A DNA stretch of 64,000 nucleotides from Clostridiales bacterium (GTDB taxonomy: Bacteria > Bacillota > Clostridia > Christensenellales > Borkfalkiaceae), in assembly GCA_023667345.1 (NCBI GenBank), contig JAMPAF010000004.1, forward strand, positions 36,378 to 100,377, given 5' to 3'. Shown here one piece after another: positions 1-7,928 of the stretch. Within the stretch, counting starts at the first letter, position 1. Every line of letters begins with the position of its first letter. A program made the translations under genes and the position numbers. Below the pieces are notes generated by a model. That model was not told where the DNA came from and did not search any database. It saw only the letters and a program-made list of their open reading frames with translations.

Positions 1-4
1 GTAC

Positions 5-39
5 TACTTGTCAAGTAAAAGTAAGATTTTTGTTATAAT
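5..39 (+). promoter_or_regulatory. Promoter with palindromic operator candidate
   Basis: TATAAT at 34-39 is preceded by TG in the extended -10 position (31-32). A TTGTCA hexamer at 8-13 lies 20 bp upstream, too long for a normal -35. The perfect inverted repeat TACTTG-T-CAAGTA (5-17) covers that hexamer and is a plausible autoregulatory site for the small ribbon-helix-helix protein encoded next. Confidence 0.6.
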
Positions 40-55
40 TTTTACGGGGTGACTT

Positions 56-202
56 ATGAAACCGTTAAAAGAAAAGATTAGCATTACGATTGATTCGGAC
101 TTACTGAAAGAATTGAAAGCGAGAGCGGACGAGGACGAACGCTCGCTGTCGCAATATATAAACTTGATTTTAAGAAATTATTTAAAGACGAAAACGGAAT
201 GA
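56..202 (+). CDS. Small ribbon-helix-helix (Arc/CopG-type) DNA-binding protein
   Basis: This is a 48-residue ORF with a good ribosome site (GGGGTGA at 47-53). The protein has the ribbon-helix-helix layout: a beta strand ISITIDSDLL near residues 8-17, a first helix (LLKELKARADED), a turn, and a second helix (SLSQYINLILRNYL). Such proteins usually bind DNA as dimers and often act as antitoxins or small plasmid/phage repressors. No toxin follows: the next element is a terminator, so the gene is monocistronic, or its partner lies left of the window. The palindrome upstream fits autorepression, but that is inferred. Confidence 0.75.
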   Translation: MKPLKEKISITIDSDLLKELKARADEDERSLSQYINLILRNYLKTKTE

Positions 203-227
203 CAATTATCTTTATTATGAATTTTTA

Positions 228-263
228 ATAGCGGCGCGCGTTGAAACCAACGCGCGCCGCTAT
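228..263 (+). terminator. Intrinsic terminator after the RHH gene
   Basis: A 16-bp perfect stem (228-243 with 248-263, loop AAAC) is followed by a T-rich stretch. It closes the single-gene unit. A very similar stem sequence recurs at 23934-23965. Confidence 0.75.
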
Positions 264-289
264 TTGTTTATTTCCGTATACTTGGCGTC

Positions 290-546
290 TTACTTAACCG
301 CATATAACCTTCCCCTTAGCCCGTCCACACCGCGTCATTGCGCTGGCGGCTTGCCGCCGTGGCAATCCAGAATTACTTAGTCTGCGTATGTTCGCTTCCT
401 ACTTGCCGCCGTATTACCACGAGGGGATTCTCTCGGCTCAATCGAACCGTTACACGGTTCTCAATCGCTCGAAATGACACGCTCCTATGGGCTTATATGA
501 ATATGCCCCGCCTTATGGCGGGGCGCAATGACGGCGGGTTGCGTAA
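290..546. repeat. Dispersed intergenic repeats, no gene
   Basis: This stretch is built of repeat modules seen elsewhere in the window: an ATTGC...GCAAT module around 335-380 with a GGCGGC/GCCGCC variable stem, a fragment resembling the 'CTCGGCTCAATCG' type at 420-480, and a GCCCCGCC/GGCGGGGC hairpin at 503-525. The last module has a near copy at 27325-27390. I see no coding capacity worth calling. Confidence 0.6.
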
Positions 547-1002
547 TTATTTCCTTTCCCTCAATCTCATTTCGGAAAAGAAGCGGGAGAGAATTTCTCG
601 GCACTCTTCTTCCATTACGCCGCCCTCTACCTCGACCGTGTGATTTAAAAGATTTGCCGTAGCAAGCTCGCGCGTCAATGACCGCCCTTTATCCTCGGGC
701 GCGCCGAAGTACACCTTTTTTATGCGCGAGTTCAAAACCGCGCCCATGCACATTGGGCAGGGCTCCAACGTGACGTACAGTTCGCACTCGGGTATGCGCC
801 AGCTTTTAAGTTTTTTGCACGCCTTTTCTATCGCCTCTATCTCGGCGTGGGCGGTGGCAATCTGCCGTTTTGTGCGGCGGTTGTGTCCGCGGGCGATAAC
901 CTTGCCGTCCAGCACAACTACCGCGCCTATGGGCACCTCGCCCTCTTTTAAAGCCTTTTCCGCGCATTTAAGCGCGCTCTTCATAAATTTATCGTAGCTC
1001 AT
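547..1002 (-). CDS. tadA: tRNA-specific adenosine-34 deaminase
   Basis: TadA converts wobble adenosine 34 of tRNA-Arg(ACG) to inosine. The 151-residue protein has the full cytidine-deaminase-fold zinc site: HAE at residues 52-54 (zinc ligand and proton shuttle Glu) and PCPMC at 81-85 with the two zinc cysteines. Length is normal for the family. The start overlaps the end of the upstream peptidase gene by 14 bp and has no clear Shine-Dalgarno, so translation is probably coupled to that gene. Its 3' end runs into repeat DNA. Confidence 0.93.
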   Translation of the reverse strand: MSYDKFMKSALKCAEKALKEGEVPIGAVVVLDGKVIARGHNRRTKRQIATAHAEIEAIEKACKKLKSWRIPECELYVTLEPCPMCMGAVLNSRIKKVYFGAPEDKGRSLTRELATANLLNHTVEVEGGVMEEECREILSRFFSEMRLRERK

Positions 1003-1720
1003 AATTTTCGGTAAAATATTTTAAGAGTTTAAAGCACTCCTTTATCTTTTTAATCTTTTTAATAGGGTGCGAAAGACCGTCGTCGCCGCACTCCACCGTG
1101 TAGGCGGGTATACCGAGCTTTTGTATGCACCAGTCCTTATATCCGCCCGCGCTGCCAGTAATTTTTTTTGGGATATAGCCCGTGTGAGCGGCGATTATTT
1201 CCGCGCCCCTTATATCGCCCGCGCCGCCGTACTCCCAGTAAATTTCGCCGCCCTTGGTGTGAAAGGCGAGCGTTACGGCGGGTTTTATGCGCAGAGTGAA
1301 GCGGGCGAGAGCCGCGCTTTCGCACTCAGAAAAGGGGTAATCGCCTATGCAGTTTTCGGCGCCGCGAGTGCGGGTGTTGAGCCTGCCCGAGCCCCAGTCC
1401 GCGTCGAAATTGCAGTTTAAATCGACACCTCTGCCGTTTGCTTTCCACAGAGGTTCCCGCGTTTCGCAGATTGCAACGCCGTCGGGATTTAAAAGCGGAA
1501 TTATCCAACCGCCGCCGCATACTCCCTCTTTTATATGGCGGAGTGCGAGCATGGCGGTCACGTATTCGCGGGCGTGCACGGCATACACGGCGATAAACTG
1601 CTTGCCGTAGTCGCAGCCCGTGTGCATTGCGTAGATATTGCGATTAAAATGCGTGTAGCCTATTACGCACTTTTTGCCTTTGTAGGAATTATAGAACGCC
1701 GTTACCTTTTCGTATATCAC
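989..1720 (-). CDS. Small M14-family zinc carboxypeptidase
   Basis: The 243-residue protein carries the M14 metallopeptidase signature: HARE at 49-52 (zinc His and Glu), GVDLN at 98-102, a later zinc His at about 154 (AFHTKG) and the catalytic Glu in TVEC at about 210. The family cleaves C-terminal residues, often from cell-wall peptides (gamma-D-Glu-mDap in Gram-positives). There is no signal peptide, so it is likely cytoplasmic, for example in peptidoglycan recycling; that role is inferred. The start codon is GTG at 1720-1718, without an evident ribosome site and with a TATACT box just upstream. It is co-transcribed with tadA. Confidence 0.85.
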   Translation of the reverse strand: MIYEKVTAFYNSYKGKKCVIGYTHFNRNIYAMHTGCDYGKQFIAVYAVHAREYVTAMLALRHIKEGVCGGGWIIPLLNPDGVAICETREPLWKANGRGVDLNCNFDADWGSGRLNTRTRGAENCIGDYPFSECESAALARFTLRIKPAVTLAFHTKGGEIYWEYGGAGDIRGAEIIAAHTGYIPKKITGSAGGYKDWCIQKLGIPAYTVECGDDGLSHPIKKIKKIKECFKLLKYFTENYELR

Positions 1721-1744
1721 ATAATAGTATATGATTTATGCGGA

Positions 1745-1940
1745 ACAAATCCGCCCTTAATCTTGCTTTCCCCTTGCGTTTAAGGGGAAAGTGTCGTTGC
1801 CGTCAGGCAATGACGATAGAGGTTTCGGTAATTCCACCTAATTTTAATAAGGTCAAAATTACACATCCCTCATCCGTCTTGACCTAAACGGTCAAGCCAC
1901 CTTCCCCCTTTATTAAGGTGGAAGGCAAGGGGGGGAATTC
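1745..1940. repeat. Two covarying-hairpin repeat units facing each other
   Basis: Two copies of the dispersed family lie here. The first has CTTTCCCC...GGGGAAAG arms and a variable stem GTCGTTGCC/GGCAATGAC (1793-1814). The second, reversed, has variable stem CTTGACC/GGTCAAG (1878-1896) followed by a CCTTCC...GGAAGG arm. No gene is seen. Confidence 0.75.
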
Positions 1941-1944
1941 CTAA

Positions 1945-2382
1945 TTACTTATGGTATTCGCTGCCGGACAAAATCATAAAACCGCGGTAGACTTGCTCCA
2001 ATAAAATTACACGCATAAGCTGGTGCGGAAAGGTCATTTGCGAGAAGGAAAGATTTAAATCCGCCGCCGCCTTTACGCTGTCGTCAAGTCCGCACGACGA
2101 GCCTATGATAAAGGTTATTTCCTCGCCCTTATCGACGAGCGTGCCCAACCTTTCGGCGAGCGCGGGGCTCGAAAGCTGACCGCCCTCCACGCATAGCGCG
2201 ATTTTGTATCCCTTTGCGCTCCTTAAAATCGCCGCCGCCTCTTCCTTTAAATTCCTGCCCTCGGCAAGCTCTTTGACCTCTAACTTACAAAACCGCGAAA
2301 GCCTTTTTATATACTCGGCGCACGCGGCGCGAAGGTATTCTTCCTTAATCCTGCCCACGCAAACAATATTGACTTTAATCAT
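1945..2382 (-). CDS. rlmH: 23S rRNA pseudouridine-1915 N3-methyltransferase
   Basis: RlmH (SPOUT class) methylates m3Psi1915 in helix 69 of 23S rRNA. The 145-residue protein starts MIKVNIVCVG, as in the family, and carries the knot region with FIIGSSCGL and the C-terminal SFSQMTFPHQLMRVILLEQVYRG, a strongly conserved block. The ATG at 2382 overlaps the upstream stop as ATGA, which is why I prefer it to an upstream in-frame start that adds eight residues. It is translationally coupled to the CPBP protease gene. Confidence 0.93.
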   Translation of the reverse strand: MIKVNIVCVGRIKEEYLRAACAEYIKRLSRFCKLEVKELAEGRNLKEEAAAILRSAKGYKIALCVEGGQLSSPALAERLGTLVDKGEEITFIIGSSCGLDDSVKAAADLNLSFSQMTFPHQLMRVILLEQVYRGFMILSGSEYHK

Positions 2383-3284
2383 TTTATAAACAGCCCCACT
2401 ATCCACAAAAGCGCCATAACGGCTATGCCGACCGCCGCGAAAATAAAGAATTGCTTAACCCCGCCCGACGAGCATTTTTTCAGCTTTGATTTATCGAGAA
2501 TAAGCCATACTATCCCGCCTATTAACGAGAGCGCGGACAGCACAGATAAAATTATATTGACCGTCTGCGGAATAATGAGGTTGCCCGTGCCGTCGAGCGC
2601 GCCGCATGCCATTAAAATTATTATTACGGCGTTGTTTAAAAAGTGCAGAAGCACCCCCGGCGCTATCGAGCGGGAACGGACGGCGAGAAGCCCGAAAATA
2701 CACCCCAAAACAAACTGGTATGCGGTCTGCTCGATTGAGCCGTGATACAGCGAAAAACAGAAGCCCGAAACGAGCGCGGCGCGCACCGAGCCCATGCCCT
2801 CTTCCGCGTTCTGCAAGATAATGCCGCGGAATAAAATTTCTTCCGCTATTGCGGGAATTACCGCCACGACTATGAGTACGGGTACGACCTTCCAGCCCGA
2901 AACGTCGGGGACGAAGCTGTCCCTCGGAACGTAGCCCAAAAGAGTGATACCCTGCAAAATCAAATCGTTTATCCAACTGAGCGAAAAGAGCGCGCCGAAA
3001 GCGAGCATAAAAGCGATGAGATAGAATTTGGGGTGCGTCCTTATCGGCAGCAAGCTTTTTGTAGGCTGTTTTACAACGCGGAGCGCGAGTGCGAGCGTTA
3101 TTGAAACAGCGAGCGGCGAGACGAGCAGAGAAATATAATTTCCGCCCTCGTCGCCGATAGAGAAAATAGCTATTATTATGCTTGCCGCAAAGCTTAAAAT
3201 AAGGTTTATGATAACCGCGGCTGAATACGCCGTTCCGCCCGCCTTAGAGCCGAGCGGAAGCTGCAATCCCTCTCTGTTTTCCAT
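2379..3284 (-). CDS. CPBP family intramembrane metalloprotease
   Basis: This 301-residue polytopic membrane protein has about eight hydrophobic segments. It contains the CPBP (CAAX protease/bacteriocin-processing) motif 1, EEILFRG, preceded by AIA, then SLYHGS (motif 2 His) and HFLNNAVI (motif 3 His/Asn). These residues form the glutamate-based or metal site of Rce1-like proteases. Substrate is unknown; bacterial members are linked to bacteriocin self-immunity, peptide processing and stress. The mRNA is probably leaderless: TATAAT lies 7 nt before the ATG and there is no Shine-Dalgarno. rlmH follows in the same transcript. Confidence 0.88.
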   Translation of the reverse strand: MENREGLQLPLGSKAGGTAYSAAVIINLILSFAASIIIAIFSIGDEGGNYISLLVSPLAVSITLALALRVVKQPTKSLLPIRTHPKFYLIAFMLAFGALFSLSWINDLILQGITLLGYVPRDSFVPDVSGWKVVPVLIVVAVIPAIAEEILFRGIILQNAEEGMGSVRAALVSGFCFSLYHGSIEQTAYQFVLGCIFGLLAVRSRSIAPGVLLHFLNNAVIIILMACGALDGTGNLIIPQTVNIILSVLSALSLIGGIVWLILDKSKLKKCSSGGVKQFFIFAAVGIAVMALLWIVGLFIK

Positions 3285-3291
3285 AGTTAAG

Positions 3292-3321
3292 ATTATACAA
3301 TATTTACTGCCGCTATGTAAA
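3292..3321 (-). promoter_or_regulatory. Promoter for CPBP protease and rlmH, predicts leaderless mRNA
   Basis: On the minus strand, TTTACA (3316-3321), an 18-bp spacer and TATAAT (3292-3297) sit so close to the ATG at 3284 that transcription would start at or next to the start codon. Confidence 0.7.
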
Positions 3322-3367
3322 TAAAATCGTTTTACTTTTGGGTGAAAATATAATAAAATTTAAACGT

Positions 3368-4207
3368 ATGAGAAAGATTGACACGAAAGAAATTGCGGAC
3401 AAGATTTACGGTATGGCGCTTAAAGCTGGCGTGACTTTGACGGACGACTGCAAGGCGGCTTTGAAAAGCGCGGCGGAAAGCGAGACGGAGGGCGCGGCGA
3501 AATTCGCGCTCGACACGCTTATCGAAAACTGCCGCATAGCCGAAGAGGATTGTTTGCCCGTCTGTCAGGACACGGGCATGGCAATAGTTATGCTCGATAT
3601 AGGGCAGGACGTTTTACTCGTCGGAAAGCCTTTGGAAGAGGCGGTAAACGGGGCGGTGCGCGCGGCTTACGAGGACGGATTTTTCCGCAAGTCGGTATGC
3701 GACCCGATTACCCGCGAAAACACGGGCGACAACACCCCCGCGGTCATTCATACGCACATATGTGCGGGCGAACGCATAAAAATCACCTTTTTGCCAAAGG
3801 GGTTCGGCAGTGAAAATATGAGCGCTATATATATGTTAAAGCCCGCGCAAGGCGTCGACGGAATTGTGGACGCGATTGTTGAAACGGTTAAAAAAGCGGG
3901 CTCCCGCCCCTGCCCTCCCGTCTATGTGGGCGTGGGGATAGGCGGCAGTTTCGATACGTGCGCGTACCTTGCAAAAAAGGCTCTCACGCGCGAAATTGGC
4001 AGCCGTTCGGAACGCGAGGATATTGCAAAAATAGAACAGATTGCGCTCGAAAAAATCAATTCTTTGAATATAGGCTGTCAGGGCTTTCACGGCAAGACTA
4101 CCGCTTTGGGCGTGAGCTGCGAGTGGGCGTACACACACATTGCGGGTCTGCCCGTGGCGGTGAATATTCAGTGCCACTGCGTGCGTTGCCAAAAAGCCGA
4201 GATTTAA
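3368..4207 (+). CDS. Fe-S fumarate hydratase / L(+)-tartrate dehydratase, alpha subunit
   Basis: This is the N-terminal half of class I, oxygen-sensitive [4Fe-4S] fumarase, which interconverts fumarate and malate; related enzymes dehydrate tartrate. About 279 residues from ATG 3368, the usual alpha length. Cysteines for the cluster sit in CQDTG, in CPPVYVGVGIGG and in the C-terminal CHCVRC. An in-frame TTG at 3338 would add ten residues, but the family begins near MRKIDTKEI. A TATAAT at 3349-3354 suggests a very short leader. The beta subunit follows 126 bp downstream on the same strand. Confidence 0.9.
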   Translation: MRKIDTKEIADKIYGMALKAGVTLTDDCKAALKSAAESETEGAAKFALDTLIENCRIAEEDCLPVCQDTGMAIVMLDIGQDVLLVGKPLEEAVNGAVRAAYEDGFFRKSVCDPITRENTGDNTPAVIHTHICAGERIKITFLPKGFGSENMSAIYMLKPAQGVDGIVDAIVETVKKAGSRPCPPVYVGVGIGGSFDTCAYLAKKALTREIGSRSEREDIAKIEQIALEKINSLNIGCQGFHGKTTALGVSCEWAYTHIAGLPVAVNIQCHCVRCQKAEI

Positions 4208-4300
4208 TTCGGAATTCGTAATTCGTAATTCGTAATTCGGAATTCGTAATTCGTAATTACTGCGCTTCGCTCCGTGCCACGCAAGCGTGGGGCGGAATTC
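4208..4300. repeat. AATTCGT-type heptad microrepeat between fumarase genes
   Basis: Tandem runs of a 7-bp unit (GTAATTC and variants) follow the alpha stop, then a short GCCACGC/GCGTGGGGC hairpin. Similar AATTC-based runs flank many genes in the window. Confidence 0.6.
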
Positions 4301-4333
4301 AGGTAAAAAGTTATAGGTAGGTTAGTTATTCAA

Positions 4334-4852
4334 ATGATAAAATTGCATTTGCCTATTGATAAAGACGGAATAACAAAACTGCACGCCGGCGACAGCGTGC
4401 TATTATCGGGCGTCATTTACACCGCGCGGGACTGCGCCCACAAGCGGCTTAAAGAAATGTTGGATAGGGGCGAGCCCCTCCCCTTCGATATCGGCGGTGC
4501 GTTCATTTATTACGCCGGTCCCTGCCCCGCAAAGCCCGGCTACGCAAGCGGAAGCTGCGGTCCGACTACCTCCGCGCGCATGGACGCATATGCGCCGCTG
4601 CTGCTCGATAACGGGCTGGGCGGCATGATAGGCAAGGGCGAAATGAGTTCGGACGTGACCGACGCGCTTGTGCGCAACACGGGCGTTTACTTTGCCGCAA
4701 TAGGCGGCGCGGGCGCGACCTACGGCAAGGCTATCATCAAGAGCGAGCTTATCGCTTTTCCCGAGCTGTTGTCCGAGGCGGTGCGCCGTTTGGAAGTTAT
4801 CGACTTCCCCGCCGTCGTGGCGACAGATTGCTACGGAAAAAGCATTTATTAA
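4334..4852 (+). CDS. Fe-S fumarate hydratase / L(+)-tartrate dehydratase, beta subunit
   Basis: The 172-residue protein matches the C-terminal (swivelling) half of class I fumarase. It has the conserved LSGVIYTARDCAHKR stretch near residues 23-38, the GPCPAKPG block and the SCGPTTSARMD block, then GKGEMS. It pairs with the alpha subunit to form the active dehydratase. The ribosome site is weak and distant (AGGTAGG 12 nt upstream). With no other cycle genes nearby it may act in fermentation or fumarate metabolism; that context is inferred. Confidence 0.9.
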   Translation: MIKLHLPIDKDGITKLHAGDSVLLSGVIYTARDCAHKRLKEMLDRGEPLPFDIGGAFIYYAGPCPAKPGYASGSCGPTTSARMDAYAPLLLDNGLGGMIGKGEMSSDVTDALVRNTGVYFAAIGGAGATYGKAIIKSELIAFPELLSEAVRRLEVIDFPAVVATDCYGKSIY

Positions 4853-4972
4853 TTAAGAATTAGGAATTAGGAATTAGGAATTATGCTAAGGTAAAAATAT
4901 TTATAATAATCCGACTTTCATTCTTAATTCTGCATTCTACATTCTGCATTAACAATAATTCCGCATTAACTC
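4853..4972. repeat. AATTAGG/ATTCT microrepeat between convergent genes
   Basis: Short AATTAGGAATTAGG-type and ATTCTGCATTCTACA-type runs fill the gap between the convergent fumarase and ylmC genes. No gene is seen. Confidence 0.5.
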
Positions 4973-5350
4973 TCACTCATAGTCGTCGAAACTGCGGCGC
5001 GGGTCGGGCGGCGGACAGTGCGACTGCGGCGGACAGTGCGACTGCGGCGGGTACGGCGGTCTGCCGTCGGGCGGACACGGCGGCAAAGGCGGCGGGCAGT
5101 TTTCGCCCTTGGGCGGCTTGCCCTGACCGAGCTTTACGAGAACCACGTCCTCACCTATCTTCACCACGTCGCAAAGCGGAATAAACACGTCCGACTTAGT
5201 GAATTTGAACCCCTTACTGCCCGTGACGAAAAAGCCCTTTATTTTGCCCTCGGGAAAGTGAAACGACATATCGCACACGCGCCCTAAGTTTTTGCCGTCC
5301 GAGACGGACACGACGTCCATTTTTTTCAACTGACTGAACAAAAATTCCAT
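4973..5350 (-). CDS. YlmC/YmxH-type PRC-barrel sporulation protein with Pro/Cys-rich tail
   Basis: The first 75 or so residues form a PRC-barrel like YlmC/YmxH of spore formers: start MEFLFSQLKKMDVVSVSDG, then LGRVCDMSF, GKIKGFFVTG and the closing DVVKIGEDVVLVKL. The function of the family is unclear beyond its link to sporulation. Unusual here is a 50-residue tail rich in proline and cysteine (CPPP, PPCPP, repeated QSHCPP). The tail DNA contains an 18-bp direct duplication near 5015-5053. The ATG at 5350 lacks a Shine-Dalgarno and sits 10 nt after a strong hairpin. A longer reading frame runs through that hairpin and is less likely. Confidence 0.7.
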   Translation of the reverse strand: MEFLFSQLKKMDVVSVSDGKNLGRVCDMSFHFPEGKIKGFFVTGSKGFKFTKSDVFIPLCDVVKIGEDVVLVKLGQGKPPKGENCPPPLPPCPPDGRPPYPPQSHCPPQSHCPPPDPRRSFDDYE

Positions 5351-5362
5351 ATAAAAGTATAT

Positions 5363-5391
5363 GCGGCAGACAACGCAAAGTTGTCTGCCGC
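5363..5391 (-). terminator. Hairpin between CvpA-like gene and ylmC
   Basis: A 12-bp perfect stem (5363-5374 with 5380-5391, loop GCAAA) has a loose T-rich tract on each side. It probably terminates the CvpA transcript. It ends just before the ylmC start, so it could also limit ylmC translation. Confidence 0.5.
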
Positions 5392-5410
5392 AACGCAATT
5401 TTTTTATAGG

Positions 5411-5986
5411 TTAAATATTTACGCTCTCCCCTATCTTCTGAACGATAAATCTTAAAGGATTGTTTTCGTACACCCAGTCGAGCTTGAACACGCTTCCGCT
5501 TATACTCTGGTGGAAATTGCCCGCCGTATTGCCGCCGATAAGCTGAATTATATGGAACACGATTAGCGTGACCATACACGCCACCGCGAGCATAAACACC
5601 GCGCCCGCGACCCTGTTTATGGTTTTTAAAACTACGTTGTCCGCTTCCATTACGCCCTTTATGATATTGACGATTATCACCCTTATAATCTGAATGATAA
5701 TAAACAGCGCGATGCCGAGAATTATTTTTTCGATACCGATTTTAATTAAAAAATTTACGAAGGCGTTGTCCGCGCCCGCCATGGCGTTGTGCAGTTTTAA
5801 CATTATATCCTGCACGAACCCCCAGCTTGCCACGACGCCTATGCTGAAATAGGTGACGACAAGCGAAATGAGCACGCCGATTATTCCGCCGGTAAATATT
5901 TTAAGTTGTTTGCCGAAGCCGAGCAGCGTGCCTATCGCAATCGCGCCGAGCACTACGCCTATGGCTACCCAGTCAATAACCTGCAT
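5411..5986 (-). CDS. CvpA-like integral membrane protein
   Basis: The 191-residue protein has four hydrophobic helices: residues about 6-24, 33-58, 86-112 and 125-152. The opening, IDWVAIGVVLGAIAIGTLLGFGKQLKIFTGGIIGVLIS, resembles the CvpA/colicin V production family (small four-helix membrane proteins, often next to mutS2 or sporulation genes). The C-terminal 45 residues are soluble. A Shine-Dalgarno (AAGGGAGA) precedes the ATG. Biochemical role is unknown. Confidence 0.65.
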   Translation of the reverse strand: MQVIDWVAIGVVLGAIAIGTLLGFGKQLKIFTGGIIGVLISLVVTYFSIGVVASWGFVQDIMLKLHNAMAGADNAFVNFLIKIGIEKIILGIALFIIIQIIRVIIVNIIKGVMEADNVVLKTINRVAGAVFMLAVACMVTLIVFHIIQLIGGNTAGNFHQSISGSVFKLDWVYENNPLRFIVQKIGESVNI

Positions 5987-6119
5987 TTTTATCTCCCTTG
6001 ACTGTTATAATTATATCACATTATATAATCTTTTCAAACCGTGTAGGCGTTTTATTTTGCTGTTTTTATGCAATTTTTACAAGTTTCGACTTTATTTTTG
6101 ACTAATTTGTCATATTTAA

Positions 6120-6155
6120 AAGCCGCGCCGCGTTAATTTTAACGCGGCGCGGCTT
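6120..6155 (-). terminator. Terminator after sigG
   Basis: The GC-rich palindrome AAGCCGCGCCGCGTTAA/TTAACGCGGCGCGGCTT ends in TTTTAAAT on the minus strand, 18 bp past the sigG stop. Confidence 0.75.
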
Positions 6156-6172
6156 GACTGTAATTTTTTAAT

Positions 6173-6943
6173 TCAGCAAATTTCCGACCTTATTCTTTTG
6201 AGCGCGCTCTTTTCAAGGCGGGAAACCTGTGCCTGCGAAATGCCCACCTGCTCGGATATTTCGGTCTGCGTTTTACCCTCGAAATATCTTAAAAACAGAA
6301 TGCTCCGCTCCCTCTCGCCCAAACGGGTTATCGCCTCGTACAGCGCGGCTTTCTCCGTCCATACCTCGTCGTTGTTCTTCACGTCGAAAATCTGGTCCAT
6401 GAGTAGCAGCGTATCGCCCTGCTTGTTGTACACGGGGTCGTACAGCGAAACTGGGTCGGATATGGCGTCGAGCGCGTAGGCAACCTCGGAAACGGCAACG
6501 TTCATTTCCTTTGCTATCTCGTCGTAGGTCACCACGTCGCTACGCTCTTCGAGCTTTTCGCGAACCTTTAAAACCTTGTACGCCGTGTCGCGGATAGAGC
6601 GCGAAACACGCAGAGAATTTCCGTCCCGCAAGTACCTTTTAATTTCGCCCAAAATCATGGGCACTGCGTATGTTGAAAAGCGCACGCCTACGGACACGTC
6701 GAAGTTGTCGATTGCCTTTATAAGCCCCACGCAACCCACCTGAAACACGTCGTCAGCGTTGGCTTTTTTCGACCAGAACCTTTTAACCAGCGACAGAACG
6801 AGGCGCATATTGCCCACGATGAACTTTTCGCGTGCGGCGTTGTCGCCCGCCTTGATTTTCAGCATTAATTCTTCCTGCTCTTTGTTTGAAAGCTTGGGCA
6901 AGCCCGAAGTTTCCACACCGCAAATAACGACTTTATCGTACAT
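6173..6943 (-). CDS. sigG: RNA polymerase sigma-G factor, late forespore
   Basis: SigG directs late forespore transcription. The 256-residue protein begins MYDKVVICGVETSGLPKLS, matching the family N-terminus. It has region 2 (RFWSKKANADDVFQVGCVGLIKAIDNFD...RFSTYAVPMILGEIKRYLRD), region 3 and region 4 with the helix-turn-helix GKTQTEISEQVGISQAQVSRLEKSALK. ATG 6943 is fixed by a strong GGAGGT site. Reading further upstream would only add 29 residues translated from a repeat. It follows sigE and spoIIGA as in other Clostridia, separated by about 290 bp of repeat. Confidence 0.95.
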   Translation of the reverse strand: MYDKVVICGVETSGLPKLSNKEQEELMLKIKAGDNAAREKFIVGNMRLVLSLVKRFWSKKANADDVFQVGCVGLIKAIDNFDVSVGVRFSTYAVPMILGEIKRYLRDGNSLRVSRSIRDTAYKVLKVREKLEERSDVVTYDEIAKEMNVAVSEVAYALDAISDPVSLYDPVYNKQGDTLLLMDQIFDVKNNDEVWTEKAALYEAITRLGERERSILFLRYFEGKTQTEISEQVGISQAQVSRLEKSALKRIRSEIC

Positions 6944-6974
6944 ATTTTTTACCTCCGATATGTACGATGCGGCG

Positions 6975-7232
6975 TTGCAAAATGCAGAATGTAGAATTAA
7001 GAATGTAGAATTAAAGGTCGGATTAATCAACCTCTATCCCCTCTATGAGGTACTCTTCGCAGACTACGTAATTCTGGATTGCCACGGGCACAAGTGCCCT
7101 CGCAATGACGGGTACCAACCCCTCGCCTTCCACTTTGAAGGGGAAGGTGGCTGCGTAGCAGACGGAAGAGGTTGGTTCAATTAATTATTCCTTAGCATAA
7201 TTCTTAATTCTGAATTCTGAATTCTTAATTAG
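6975..7232. repeat. Repeat cluster between sigE and sigG, carries an unfilled nested-element site
   Basis: The stretch contains the ATTGC...GCAAT module (7079-7112, stem GGGCAC/GTGCCC), the CCTTCCACTTTGAAGGGGAAGG arm (7129-7147) and the variable stem CTGC/GCAG (7151-7161), flanked by AATTC microrepeats. The GAAGGGGAAGG arm is the empty counterpart of the sites filled at 22641-22761 and 46476-46597. Confidence 0.75.
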
Positions 7233-7928
7233 CTAAATCTGTTTCGATATGTCTTTTTTAAGTTTTGCTATTATCTTTTTTTCGAGGCGGGATATGTAGC
7301 TTTGCGATATGCCGAGCTTGTCGGCAACGTCCTTTTGCGTCATTTCGTCGCCGCCGTCCAGCCCGAAACGCATACGCATTATCTTCTGCTCACGCATAGA
7401 TAAGCGGGATAACGACTTTTTCAGAAGCTCCCTTTCAACTCCCCCCTCGACGTCCGAATACACCGCGTCGGCGTCCGTACCCATAACATCGGATAAAAGT
7501 AGCTCGTTGCCCTCCCAGTCGGTGTTCAACGGTTCGTCGAAGGACACCTCCTGCCGCGCACGGCTCAATCTTCGAAGATACATCAAAATCTCGTTTTCGA
7601 TACACCGCGAGGCGTAGGTTGCAAGCTTTATGTTCTTGTCCGCGCGGAAAGAATCTATAGCCTTAATGAGCCCTATCGTGCCCACGGAAACAAGGTCGTC
7701 GCCGTCCGCGCCCGTGCCCTCGAACTTTTTGGCTATGTACACGACCAGCCGCAGGTTGTGCTCGACAAGCTCCGCCTTCGCCCGCTCGTCGCCGCCTTGC
7801 AGCAGCGTGAGCTTTGCCCGCTCTTCCTCGGACGATAACGGCAGGGGCAATGCCTCGGTTCCGCATATGTAGTCGAGAGTGTTCAGCCCGAAGATTTCGC
7901 GCAATAAGCTTTTGATTTTTTCAAACAT
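7233..7928 (-). CDS. sigE: RNA polymerase sigma-E factor precursor, early mother cell
   Basis: SigE is made as pro-sigma-E and drives early mother-cell transcription. The 231-residue protein has an N-terminal pro-like segment ([22 protein letters not shown]), region 2 ([12 protein letters not shown]...[18 protein letters not shown]...[18 protein letters not shown]) and region 4 ([34 protein letters not shown]). Its GGAGGT ribosome site lies inside the end of spoIIGA; the two genes abut, so they are co-transcribed and probably coupled. Confidence 0.95.
   Translation of the reverse strand: MFEKIKSLLREIFGLNTLDYICGTEALPLPLSSEEERAKLTLLQGGDERAKAELVEHNLRLVVYIAKKFEGTGADGDDLVSVGTIGLIKAIDSFRADKNIKLATYASRCIENEILMYLRRLSRARQEVSFDEPLNTDWEGNELLLSDVMGTDADAVYSDVEGGVERELLKKSLSRLSMREQKIMRMRFGLDGGDEMTQKDVADKLGISQSYISRLEKKIIAKLKKDISKQI

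Noticed and set aside
1745-1940. Regular spacing of repeats suggesting a CRISPR array
   Set aside because: The copies are scattered singly or as inverted pairs with different central stems; no direct repeats with uniform spacers, and no cas genes.
6944-7030. N-terminal extension of sigG by 29 residues
   Set aside because: The extra codons are translated repeat DNA, and a perfect GGAGGT site marks the start at 6943.
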